Positions 1 through 8,545 of a stretch of DNA of 64,000 nucleotides are shown piece by piece. The stretch lies in assembly GCF_000975135.1 (NCBI RefSeq), contig NZ_BBRF01000001.1, forward strand, positions 744,296 to 808,295. The letters are read 5' to 3'. Made by a program: the position numbers and the translations under genes. A model generated the notes under the pieces. It was not told the origin of the DNA. It saw only the letters and a list, made by a program, of their open reading frames with translations, and did not search any database. The DNA comes from Demequina aurantiaca (lineage in GTDB: Bacteria; Actinomycetota; Actinomycetes; Actinomycetales; Demequinaceae). Within the stretch, counting starts at the first letter, position 1, and each line of letters starts with the position of its first letter.

Positions 1-1794
1 GGCCGATGCCGCATTGGTGCCGTGCGCCGATGCTGGGATCAGGCACACATCGCGTTCGGACTCTCCAAGGGAGGCGTGATAAGCGTGAATCGCTAGCAGG
101 CCGGCGTATTCGCCGCGCGAGCCCGCGTTGGGCTGGACGGAGACGGCGGCGTAGCCCGTAATCTCCGCGAGCCACTGCTCGAGTTGCGCGATCATGTCGC
201 GGTAGCCGGCAGTCTGCTCCGACGGCGCGAACGGGTGGATACTCGCGAAGCCGGGCCAGCTGATGGGGGCCATCTCCACGGCGGAGTTGAGCTTCATGGT
301 GCACGAGCCCAGCGGGATCATGGTGCGGTCCAGCGCGAGGTCACGGTCGGCCAGCTTGCGCATGTAGCGCATGAGTGAGGTCTCGGAGCGGTGCGCGTGG
401 AAGATCGGGTGTTGGAGGTAGTCCGAGGTGCGGCGCATCTCCCGCGGGATCTTGACTGACGGTCCCGAGTAGACCGTGCGCTCGGGCTGATGGTCGAGGA
501 CCGCGGCGACGATGTCCGTGAGGATGTCCACCGTGGTGAGCTCGTCGCACGAGATCGACACCGCATCGTCGTCGACTTTGTGAATATTGATCCCACGGGC
601 TGCGGTGCGAACCATGATCGAATCTGCCCCGCGGGGAACCTCGACCACGATGGTGTCGTAGAACTCTGCGTGACGGATGGTGATGCCGCGAGCGATCAGC
701 GCGTCGGCGAGGGTTGCGGCCATGGTGTGGACGCGCAGCGCGATCTCGCGCAGGCCGTCGGGACCGTGATAGACCGCGTACATCGATGCCGTGATGGCAA
801 GCAACGCCTGCGCGGTGCAGATGTTCGACGTGGCCTTGTCCCGGCGGATGTGCTGCTCGCGGGTCTGCAGGGCGAGGCGGTAAGCGGTGTGGCCGTCGGC
901 GTCCACGGAGACGCCCACGAGGCGACCCGGCAACTGACGCTCGAGGCCCTTGGTGACTGACATGTACGCAGCATGAGGGCCACCAAAGAAAAGCGGAACA
1001 CCAAAGCGCTGCGTGGAACCCACGGCAATGTCCGCGCCCAGTTCACCGGGCGCCTTGATGACGCACAGCGACAGGATGTCGGCGGCAACGGTCACCAGAC
1101 CGCCAGCCGTGTGCGCGGCCTCCACCACGTGGGAAATGTCACGTACCCGGCCCGATGCTCCGGGCTGCTGGATCACCACGCCCACCAGATCATCGGGCGC
1201 AGTCCAGTCGTCACCCAACTCTTCAACGCGCATCGGCAGTTTGATGGCGTCGGCCTGGGCCTTGACCACGGCGATGGTCTGCGGGAGGCACTCGGCGTCA
1301 AGGATGATCACGCCGCCGTCCTTGCCCTTGACCGCGCGGCGCATGAGCAGCATCGCCTCGGAGACGGCGGTGGCCTCGTCGAGCAGCGAGGCGCCAGCGA
1401 CGGGAAGCCCCGTGAGGTCGGAGACCATGGTCTGGTAGTTCAGCATGGCCTCGAGTCGACCCTGCGAGATCTCGGCCTGGTATGGCGTATAGGCCGTGTA
1501 CCAGGCTGGATTCTCCAGAATATTGCGCTTGATGACCATGGGGGTAATGGTGTCCGAATACCCCTGGCCGATCATCTGGACCTGCACCTGGTTGCGCTGC
1601 TCGAAGTCCTGGAGGGCGCCCAACGCCTCGTGCTCGGTGAGGGCTTCCGGCAGGACCAGCACGTCGTCACCCCGGATGGACTCTGGGACGGCAGCATCGA
1701 TCAGCGTGGCGAGGGACGAATGGCCGACCGTCTTCAGCATCTGTGCGATGGCGTCAGAGTCGGGGCCTACATGGCGATCAGAGAACGAAGTCAC
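1..1794 (-). CDS. gcvP: Glycine dehydrogenase (decarboxylating), P-protein, C-terminal part outside window
   Basis: The P-protein of the glycine cleavage system decarboxylates glycine with pyridoxal phosphate and passes the aminomethyl group to lipoyl-GcvH in the cytosol. Translation from GTG at 1794 gives the family's N-terminal RHVGP signature and, near the window edge, the blocks QPNAGSRGEYAG and LIPASAHGTNAASA. About 598 of the usual ~950 residues are present. The PLP-lysine region lies beyond position 1, so the gene is cut by the window and not broken. GTG was chosen because the RHVGP block follows within eight residues and no in-frame ATG lies close upstream. A hairpin 60 bp upstream separates it from the nucleotidase gene, leaving only a short leader. 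Confidence 0.93.
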   Translation of the reverse strand, partial: MTSFSDRHVGPDSDAIAQMLKTVGHSSLATLIDAAVPESIRGDDVLVLPEALTEHEALGALQDFEQRNQVQVQMIGQGYSDTITPMVIKRNILENPAWYTAYTPYQAEISQGRLEAMLNYQTMVSDLTGLPVAGASLLDEATAVSEAMLLMRRAVKGKDGGVIILDAECLPQTIAVVKAQADAIKLPMRVEELGDDWTAPDDLVGVVIQQPGASGRVRDISHVVEAAHTAGGLVTVAADILSLCVIKAPGELGADIAVGSTQRFGVPLFFGGPHAAYMSVTKGLERQLPGRLVGVSVDADGHTAYRLALQTREQHIRRDKATSNICTAQALLAITASMYAVYHGPDGLREIALRVHTMAATLADALIARGITIRHAEFYDTIVVEVPRGADSIMVRTAARGINIHKVDDDAVSISCDELTTVDILTDIVAAVLDHQPERTVYSGPSVKIPREMRRTSDYLQHPIFHAHRSETSLMRYMRKLADRDLALDRTMIPLGSCTMKLNSAVEMAPISWPGFASIHPFAPSEQTAGYRDMIAQLEQWLAEITGYAAVSVQPNAGSRGEYAGLLAIHAYHASLGESERDVCLIPASAHGTNAASA

Positions 1795-1854
1795 CGACCT
1801 ATTGTGTCGCATCCGCGGCACACGCGATAGACGGGGGCTCTTGATAGACGCAAA

Positions 1855-1884
1855 CGCCCGGCTTCCCCATGGGGAGGCCGGGCG
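1855..1884 (-). terminator. Hairpin terminator downstream of the 5'-nucleotidase gene
   Basis: A 14-bp inverted repeat (CGCCCGGCTTCCCC at 1855-1868 pairing with 1871-1884, one G-T wobble). On the minus strand it is followed by a short T run. It lies between the nucleotidase stop (1919) and the gcvP start (1794), so it probably ends nucleotidase transcripts. Confidence 0.7.
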
Positions 1885-1918
1885 TCGCGGTGCGGCGAAT
1901 CGCTCGCCGCGAATGGAA

Positions 1919-4228
1919 CTAGCTCACCGAGCACTGGTTCCCGTTGAGCGAGAACGCAGCCGGAACGGCCGGACCGCTGCCCGAACCGACGAACCCGAAG
2001 GTCACCGAGTCCCCAGCACCAATGATCGGGTTCCATGACAGGTTCTTCACGTGAACCGAGGATCCGGTCTGGCTGTCATCGCCGGCCCAGAGGTTCCTGA
2101 TGCTCTCTCCCGCCGTGAAGTCCCACGCCAGATCCCAACCGTTGACGCCGATCGTGGCGTCGTTAGTGATGGTCACCTGTGAGATGAAACCGTTGGGCCA
2201 GGTGCCGTGGATCGTGTAGTCCACTGTGCACTGAGCGGGCTCGGGCGAGGCTCCGATGGTGACCGGAATCCGCACCACCGTGCCGGTCTTGTTGCCCGTG
2301 ACCTCGATCACCGTGTCGCCCTCGGGCAACTTGGGAACGGTGAACTCGACATGCGCGGTGCCCTGCTCGTCATAGGCGTCGGTCTGCTGCTCGTTCGTGA
2401 CAGCGAACTTTCCCCTGTTCTTGCCCCCGATGGTGACCTTGACGTTCTTGTCCAACGTATCGCCGGGACCGGTCATCATGAGCGAGCTGAGGTCAAAGGA
2501 AACGGTGTCTCCCTTAGCGACGGGCTCGTCGGTCATTCCGGTCACTCCTACCGCATGCTGCGTGGGGTCCACCTCGAGCGTGCCGTTGTCGTCAAGGTAG
2601 TCGACCATGGCCTGCAGGTCGACACGTCCCGAGTCCGCGACGTTGGTGCCCTCCGCGAGGGTCGAGAAGTTGTCTCCTCCCGCCGCGAGGAACGAGTTCG
2701 CCGTCACCGTGTAGGTGTCGTCAGCCCCGATCAGCTCGCCGTCCAGGTACATGTTCCCAATCCGTTCGCCAGCATCGGCGGCGGGGTCGTAGGTGTACGT
2801 GAACCCGGTCGAGGTGCCCAGGCGCAAGAAGGGACGTGAGGAGCCCTCCGGCTGCCACTGCTCCTCCAACACGTCGGAGATCTGCTCACCGGTGAGGGTC
2901 ATTGTCACCAACGTGTTGGCAAACGGCTGAACATCGGCCGCCTGCTTAAAGGTGACGTCGCTCGGGTAAGTCTTGCGGTTGCCATCTGCCTTGCCGAGTA
3001 GGTCTGCGCGCAGACCTCCGGGGTTCATGAACGCAATCTGAGCACCAGACTCCTGGGTCGCCCACAGTTGGACGTCCGCGACGCCGTTACCGAGCGTCGA
3101 CTCTGCGCCACGGGCGGAGCCGGGGTCGCCACCGGCGAGCGAGGCGCGGTAGAGCGGCGCGTCGATCTTTCCGATCACTGCCGCACCCAGGGGTTCGGCA
3201 CTGTCGACCGCATCCTGAACGATCCCCGCCACGTCGGCATCGGGATCGTAGGCGTTGTAGAGCGGGATGATCGAGGTCTCGAGTCCCACCACATCACCGT
3301 TCGCATTGAGTGTGAAGAGCAACTGGTTGAGGTTGACGCCGTACTGACCCGCGGAGACCACAGGGCGCTCGGTCACCGCGCGGCCCTCGTCCTGCCAGGC
3401 CTTGACCGGCACGCGGTGGTCGTACGCCAGGTGCGTGTGACCGGAGATGATCGCGTCCACGTCGTCGCTGACGTTGGTCACGATCTCACCAAAGTCGCTG
3501 TTGGGATCCACAGCATCGTCGTAGGCCGTGCTGGTCGCGCCTTCGTGAACCAGCAGGACCACCAGGTCTGCGCCGTCGGCCTTAAGCTGCGCAGCGGAGC
3601 GGTTCGCAGCCACGTAGGGCTCCTCGATGGTGAGACCCTCAATCCCTGATGGGCTGACGAGCTCGTGCAGGTGGTCGGTGACGGCTCCAACGAACCCGAC
3701 CTCGATGTCGCCAAAGTTCTCAGTCCAGGTCTCCGGAAGGGCGGGATCGCCAGCGGCGTCTCGAACATTCGCCCCCAGGTACTCCCACATAGCCCCGCCA
3801 TAGGGGTTGGAGGTGGCGTCGTACGGTGCCATCACGCGGTTCACCAGGTCGTCGTAGCCCTGGTCGAACTCGTGGTTGCCGACTGCCGAGACGTCGAGTC
3901 CCATCGCGTTGAACGCGTCGATGGTGGGCTTGTCCTGCTGGACAAAGCTCTCAAACGTCGAGGCACCGATGAGGTCGCCAGCTGCGGCGAACACTGAATC
4001 GGGGTAGTCGGCCTCAAGCGCATCGATGGCGCCGCCCAACACGGCCGCGCCTGCGTCTCCGGAAAACGAGTTGGGCAATAGCCGACCATGAAAGTCGTTG
4101 ATGCCCAGAATTTGCACTGTTGTGTCGTCCTCTGCCGCCTGCGCCGGGGTGATGGCGAGGGTAGCGAGGCCACCGATGGCTGCCGCGGTCGCGACAACTC
4201 TGGCGGACGTGCGTAGCGCTAATGTCAT
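1919..4228 (-). CDS. Secreted 5'-nucleotidase / metallophosphatase with C-terminal CBM2
   Basis: This 769-residue protein is predicted to be exported and to hydrolyse nucleotides or related phosphate esters outside the cell. A Sec-type signal peptide (about 1-31, ending TPAQA) is followed by a calcineurin-like domain with NDFHGR (44-49), GD (84-85), GNHE (117-120) and GHTH (263-266). The 5'-nucleotidase C-terminal substrate domain (roughly 350-530) and a beta-rich linker follow. Residues 667-769 match CBM2: they begin and nearly end with cysteines (667, 766) and carry spaced tryptophans and a GWDLAWDF block. AAAGGGA lies 7-8 bases before the ATG. The metallophosphatase call is firm. The CBM2 fusion is unusual and its ligand (cellulose or chitin) is inferred. 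Confidence 0.9.
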   Translation of the reverse strand: MTLALRTSARVVATAAAIGGLATLAITPAQAAEDDTTVQILGINDFHGRLLPNSFSGDAGAAVLGGAIDALEADYPDSVFAAAGDLIGASTFESFVQQDKPTIDAFNAMGLDVSAVGNHEFDQGYDDLVNRVMAPYDATSNPYGGAMWEYLGANVRDAAGDPALPETWTENFGDIEVGFVGAVTDHLHELVSPSGIEGLTIEEPYVAANRSAAQLKADGADLVVLLVHEGATSTAYDDAVDPNSDFGEIVTNVSDDVDAIISGHTHLAYDHRVPVKAWQDEGRAVTERPVVSAGQYGVNLNQLLFTLNANGDVVGLETSIIPLYNAYDPDADVAGIVQDAVDSAEPLGAAVIGKIDAPLYRASLAGGDPGSARGAESTLGNGVADVQLWATQESGAQIAFMNPGGLRADLLGKADGNRKTYPSDVTFKQAADVQPFANTLVTMTLTGEQISDVLEEQWQPEGSSRPFLRLGTSTGFTYTYDPAADAGERIGNMYLDGELIGADDTYTVTANSFLAAGGDNFSTLAEGTNVADSGRVDLQAMVDYLDDNGTLEVDPTQHAVGVTGMTDEPVAKGDTVSFDLSSLMMTGPGDTLDKNVKVTIGGKNRGKFAVTNEQQTDAYDEQGTAHVEFTVPKLPEGDTVIEVTGNKTGTVVRIPVTIGASPEPAQCTVDYTIHGTWPNGFISQVTITNDATIGVNGWDLAWDFTAGESIRNLWAGDDSQTGSSVHVKNLSWNPIIGAGDSVTFGFVGSGSGPAVPAAFSLNGNQCSVS

Positions 4229-4443
4229 TGTTTGTCCCTTTCATATGGGTTTGGACCTTAGCGACGCTAACCCGGCTTCACGCTCGGCGCATCTCGAAAC
4301 ACGCACCGTCACCGGGCCGTCACCGAACTTTCATGTGGCCACAGTGCGCTTTGTCAGTGACGCGCATAGTGTTGAAGGGACAGGCGAGTCCACACCCGCC
4401 CACCCACGAAAACTTGCGGAACTGATCCCGCGGAAGAGGAGCA

Positions 4444-5202
4444 ATGATGAGTCATTTCGATGGCAAGACGGCGCTAGTCACCGGAGGCGGTTCTGGACTC
4501 GGCGAGTCAATCAGCAAGGACCTCGCCAAGCACGGCGCCAACGTAGTTGTTGCCGACATCGACTTGGACGCCGCGACGCGGGTGGCTGAGGACATCAAGG
4601 CCGATGGTGGCGAGGCCACCCCGTTCCAAGCCAACACAGCAGTCGCTGAGGACAGTAAGAAGTCCGTTGACTTTGCGGTTGAGACCTATGGCGCGCTCAA
4701 CTTTGCCGTGAACAACGCCGGGATCGGAGGCGAATCGGCCCCCGTGGGTGAGGTGGACCTCGACGATTGGGATCGCGTGATCTCTATCAATCTGAGCGGC
4801 GTCCTCTACGGCATGCGCTATCAGATACCTGCCATTCTGGCCGCGGGGGCTCACGAGGGTGCCATCGTGAATATGGCCTCGATCCACGGAACGGTGGCCG
4901 CGCCAGGCAACGCCGCCTACACGGCCGCTAAGCACGGCGTGGTGGGAATGACCAAGAACGCCGCAGCGGAGTATGGCGCGCAAGGTCTACGGGTCAACGC
5001 GATTGGCCCGGGCTACATCGAGACACCACTGCTTGCGGCGGCTCCCAAGGAGTTGATCGACGGCATCGAGGCCAAGCACCCGCTCGGCCGACTGGGACAG
5101 CCGCATGAGGTAGCGAACCTGGCCACCTTCCTGCTCTCCGACAAGGCATCCTTTATGACGGGTTCATACGTCCTCGTCGATGGTGGCTACACGGCGGTCT
5201 GA
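4444..5202 (+). CDS. SDR family oxidoreductase
   Basis: A classical short-chain dehydrogenase of 252 residues, the usual length. It shows the Rossmann motif TGGGSGLG near residue 14, NNAGIG near 90, the catalytic YTAAK block near 160, and the C-terminal GSYVLVDGGYTAV signature. It should reduce or oxidise a small alcohol or ketone with NAD(P)(H). The substrate cannot be read from the sequence. GAGGAG lies just upstream of two tandem ATGs, and either could be the start. It stands alone, divergent from the nucleotidase gene across 215 bp in which no further gene is visible. Confidence 0.85.
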   Translation: MMSHFDGKTALVTGGGSGLGESISKDLAKHGANVVVADIDLDAATRVAEDIKADGGEATPFQANTAVAEDSKKSVDFAVETYGALNFAVNNAGIGGESAPVGEVDLDDWDRVISINLSGVLYGMRYQIPAILAAGAHEGAIVNMASIHGTVAAPGNAAYTAAKHGVVGMTKNAAAEYGAQGLRVNAIGPGYIETPLLAAAPKELIDGIEAKHPLGRLGQPHEVANLATFLLSDKASFMTGSYVLVDGGYTAV

Positions 5203-5303
5203 CGTCAGATCGGCACCAGTTCTGCCCGGCGCACTGATAAATCACGGCGCTTGCGCATCAACGCGGTCTCCAACCCGCACACCACCCCAGATACCCTGGT
5301 GCC

Positions 5304-6359
5304 GTGAAGGTTGTCATCCAGGTCCCGTGCCTCAACGAGGAGTCCACGCTCGCGAGCGTGCTCGAAGGCCTACCCACGCACCTCGACGGCGTGGATGAAA
5401 TTGAGATCGTGATCATCGACGACGGTTCTTCGGACCGCACCGTCGAGGTCGCCCGCGAGCACGGCGTCACTCACATCGTGCGCCACGCCCGCAACATGGG
5501 GCTGGCACGTTCCTTCCGTGATGGGGTCGAGTACGCCCTCAGCATCGGGGCCGACATCGTCGTCAACACCGACGGCGACAACCAGTACCCCGGCGACCGC
5601 ATCGGCGACCTGGTGGCCCCCATCATCGCCGGCGATGCCGACATCGTGATGGGCGACCGCCAAACCCATACCATCGCGCACTTCTCGCCCTTCAAGAAGA
5701 CGATGCAGCGGTTCGGCTCGTGGGTTGTCAACAGGGCGGCGGGCACCAAGCTGCCCGATGCCGCGTCCGGCTTCCGCGCTTACTCCCGGTATTCGCTCTA
5801 CCGCCTGAACATCGTGACGCAGTTCAGCTACTGCATGGAGACCATCATCCAGGCGGGCAACAAGCGCCTCGCGATCATCTCCGTGCCCATCGAGACCAAC
5901 GCCAAGACGCGCGAGTCCCGCCTGTTCTCCAACAACTTTGAGCACATGCTGAAGTCCGGCCAGGCGATCCTGCGCTCGTACACGATGTACCGCCCATGGA
6001 CCCTCTTCGCGACCATCGCGGCGATCTTTGGGCTGATCGGCCTGTTCCCGTTCGTGCGCTTTCTGGTGCTGCGAATCGCCGGCAACGACGGCAATCACAT
6101 CCAGTCACTGATTTTTGGCTCCGCGATGATCGTGGTCGCGGTGCTCGCGCTTGCCCTCGGAGTGCTGTCGGACCTGATGCGCAACAATCGCATCCTGCAC
6201 GAGGAGACCCTCGAGCGCCTCCGCGAGCAGCAGTACGGGCCGTCGCGCATCGCCGAACACACCCTCCCTAGTTTCCGCGCCGCCAAGCCGACCGTTCCCG
6301 GCAAGCCTTCCCCGGCATCGGCCGCCACCACCTCACCCGCCACGGAAGGCGACGCCTGA
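5304..6359 (+). CDS. Family 2 glycosyltransferase, DPM1-like, with C-terminal membrane segments
   Basis: The N-terminal ~230 residues form a GT2 domain with VPCLNEE at the start, IIDDGSSD and the DXD-type block NTDGDNQYP, as in polyprenyl-phosphate mannose/glucose synthases. Two hydrophobic helices follow (about 233-255 and 267-290), then a Pro/Ala-rich tail. It probably transfers a sugar from a nucleotide sugar to a lipid carrier at the membrane. The start is GTG, with TACCCT ending 7 bases before it and no Shine-Dalgarno, which suggests a leaderless transcript. It is the first gene of a four-gene operon and overlaps the next gene by one base. Confidence 0.85.
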   Translation: MKVVIQVPCLNEESTLASVLEGLPTHLDGVDEIEIVIIDDGSSDRTVEVAREHGVTHIVRHARNMGLARSFRDGVEYALSIGADIVVNTDGDNQYPGDRIGDLVAPIIAGDADIVMGDRQTHTIAHFSPFKKTMQRFGSWVVNRAAGTKLPDAASGFRAYSRYSLYRLNIVTQFSYCMETIIQAGNKRLAIISVPIETNAKTRESRLFSNNFEHMLKSGQAILRSYTMYRPWTLFATIAAIFGLIGLFPFVRFLVLRIAGNDGNHIQSLIFGSAMIVVAVLALALGVLSDLMRNNRILHEETLERLREQQYGPSRIAEHTLPSFRAAKPTVPGKPSPASAATTSPATEGDA

Positions 6360-7510
6360 TGCTCGGCAAACTCAAAAGGTACGCCAAGAACGCCCTCGCC
6401 GTTCCGGTGATTCGCAAGACCTACAACGGTGCCAATCGCGCCGTGCTTGAGTTGGGTGGTTCGTCGCGCATTGGCGCCACCATCTACTCCATTCCCGGCT
6501 TCTTCACGCAAAACCGCGAGCAGTGGGCCGTGCTGTCCGGACGCCGCGCCTACTACAAGAACCTTGGCAAGGACCGCTCTACTCACGTCGAGCTGCGCCG
6601 CAACGTGCATCGCCTCGAGAAGGGCATCCTGATGCAGCCGCGGCGCGACGTGTTCGCCCGCGACTACATCGAGGAGACGGTCGAGTTCTACGCCAAGGCG
6701 CTGGGGCGCCCGGCGACCACGTCCAATCTGGACGCGGGCGAGATGCAGTGGGCACACGACGTCCTGGCCGAATACTTCGGAATCGTGACGGGAGACGATG
6801 CCGCGGTCGCGCGGTCGCGCGCCGTGTTCGAGGCGCTGCCCCGCTACGGAACTCCCGCCTCCGTCCACCCGTACCCGCAAGGATCGCTGCCCAAGACGGA
6901 CATCACCTACGAGCAGATCCTCCAACTCGCCGAGTCGCGCCGCTCGGTCCGCTGGTTCCAGGACCGCCCCGTGGAGCGAGAACTGATCGACAAGGCGCTG
7001 TTGGTTGCGCGCCAGTCTCCGTCCGCGTGCAACCGCCTTCCCTACGAATACCTGGTGTTCGACGACCCGGAGACCGTTCAGCAGGTCGCCGGAATCCCGT
7101 TCGGTGCGACCGGCTACGCGCATCAGATCCCCACGGTCATTGTGGTCAAGGGTGACCTGTCCAACTACTTCTCTCCGCGTGACCGCCACGTGCCGTACAT
7201 TGACGCGTCTCTCGCGACTATGGGCTTCATCTACGCGCTCGAGACGCTGGGGCTGAGCTCGTCCTGCATCAATTGGCCCGACTTCGAGCCGCTTGAGGGG
7301 CGCATGGCCAAGACGCTGCGCCTCAAGCCGCATGAGCGCGTGATCATGCTGCTCGCGGTCGGCTATGCGCAGCCCGACGCACTGGTCGCCTACTCCAAGA
7401 AGAAGTCGCTGGAGAACCTGCGGACCTTTGACCGGGACACGGTTGCCCGCGCGCCAAAGGCAGGCAAGGACGGCAAGCCAGCGGCCGCCGGCGAAGGCAC
7501 CTTCGACTAG
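6359..7510 (+). CDS. Nitroreductase-like protein with long N-terminal extension, polysaccharide-linked
   Basis: The last ~190 of 383 residues carry nitroreductase-family features: a SRRSVRWF block near 194, SPSACNRLPYE, and a C-terminal VIMLLAVGYAQPDALV strand. These proteins bind FMN and use NAD(P)H. The first ~185 residues match no domain I recognise; they are basic, contain an RNVHRLEKG block, and look soluble. Its place between a GT2 gene and a flippase-like gene (4-bp gap) suggests a redox step on a glycan or lipid precursor, but this is inference from context. FMN binding is not certain because the domain looks divergent. Confidence 0.75.
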   Translation: MLGKLKRYAKNALAVPVIRKTYNGANRAVLELGGSSRIGATIYSIPGFFTQNREQWAVLSGRRAYYKNLGKDRSTHVELRRNVHRLEKGILMQPRRDVFARDYIEETVEFYAKALGRPATTSNLDAGEMQWAHDVLAEYFGIVTGDDAAVARSRAVFEALPRYGTPASVHPYPQGSLPKTDITYEQILQLAESRRSVRWFQDRPVERELIDKALLVARQSPSACNRLPYEYLVFDDPETVQQVAGIPFGATGYAHQIPTVIVVKGDLSNYFSPRDRHVPYIDASLATMGFIYALETLGLSSSCINWPDFEPLEGRMAKTLRLKPHERVIMLLAVGYAQPDALVAYSKKKSLENLRTFDRDTVARAPKAGKDGKPAAAGEGTFD

Positions 7511-7513
7511 CCG

Positions 7514-8545
7514 ATGGCGAACCGCAAGCAACTCCTGCGGACCGGCCTGGGCGTCCTCGTCATCGGCGTGGTCGCGTACTTCTTCGCCAAGGCGCTAGCG
7601 GACAACTGGGACGCCATCCAGGATGCCGACCTGTCGTGGGGCTGGTGGGCCCCCGCCGCATTGGTGTTGTTTGTCATTGCCGTGGCCATCTCGGGGTGGC
7701 TGTGGGGGCGCATCGTCGCCGTGCTGTCAGGTCAGCCCCTGACTGTCGCCGAGTCCATCCGGGTGCATTTCTCCTCGTGGCTGTTGAAGTACATCCCGGG
7801 ACAGGCGGGATTCGTGGTCAACAAGGTGGCGTGGGGCAAGCGACGCGGGTTGTCACGCCTACTCGTGCTGATCTCCGTGGTGTACGAGAACGCGTTCCTG
7901 CTGCTCGGCTCAACAGTGCCAATGCTCGCGATCCTGCTGGTCGCCCGCGCCGGCGACGGCGAGGTCACGCACGCGGTGTGGTTCGCAGTCGCTGCGGTGG
8001 TGCCTCTCATCGTGCTGCTACACCCCGCGGTCTTCCACCGCATCGTCAACCTGCTTGCTAGGCGCACTCTCAAGCGCGAGGTGCCGCCCGAGTACTTCCT
8101 GCGCACCGGCTCGGTGTGGAAGTACCAGCTGGCCTTCCTGCTGCCCAGGGTCATCAACGGTATCGGCGTCGTGGCGATTGCCATCGCCGTGGCGGACGCC
8201 GCTCCCTCTTCGTGGCTACCACTCATCGCCGCGTACGCGCTGGCCGGTGCCGTAGGAATCCTGGCCGTTTTTGTGCCGAGCGGGTTGGGCGTGCGCGAAT
8301 CGGTGTTCGTGCTGTTCGCCACTCCTTACCTGGGACTAGAGCAGGCCATCATCGTCTCCCTCGCGGCGCGCGTGCTCGCCACGGTCGCTGACCTGTTGAT
8401 CGCCGGCGCCTACGGACTGCTGACCGCGAGCGCCAAGCGGCGGGGAGAGCTGCCCACGGCATCGGCCGATGTCAGCGTGCACGACACCGTGGCGGACAAT
8501 GGAACTTCCATCTCAGACGACGACAAGGACGTGCGGGACGCATGA
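7514..8545 (+). CDS. Flippase-like membrane protein (lysylphosphatidylglycerol synthase TM / UPF0104 family)
   Basis: A 343-residue polytopic membrane protein with about eight hydrophobic helices. It contains the family's mid-protein HFSSWLLKYIPGQAGF block and the late VPSGLGVRES block, both typical of the LPG_synthase_TM/AglD-like family. Members occur next to glycosyltransferases and are thought to move or handle lipid-linked substrates. It begins 4 bp after the previous stop, and its last codon overlaps the next start (ATGA), so it is translated as part of the same operon. No aminoacyl-transferase (MprF C-terminal) domain is present. Confidence 0.8.
   Translation: MANRKQLLRTGLGVLVIGVVAYFFAKALADNWDAIQDADLSWGWWAPAALVLFVIAVAISGWLWGRIVAVLSGQPLTVAESIRVHFSSWLLKYIPGQAGFVVNKVAWGKRRGLSRLLVLISVVYENAFLLLGSTVPMLAILLVARAGDGEVTHAVWFAVAAVVPLIVLLHPAVFHRIVNLLARRTLKREVPPEYFLRTGSVWKYQLAFLLPRVINGIGVVAIAIAVADAAPSSWLPLIAAYALAGAVGILAVFVPSGLGVRESVFVLFATPYLGLEQAIIVSLAARVLATVADLLIAGAYGLLTASAKRRGELPTASADVSVHDTVADNGTSISDDDKDVRDA

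Noticed and set aside
1795..1918. Glycine riboswitch ahead of gcvP
   Set aside because: Only about 60 bp separate the start from a terminator hairpin, too short for the tandem aptamers, and no aptamer-like core was seen.
6095..7531. 478-residue minus-strand open frame
   Set aside because: It is antisense to the nitroreductase-like gene and its composition follows the codon mirror of that gene.
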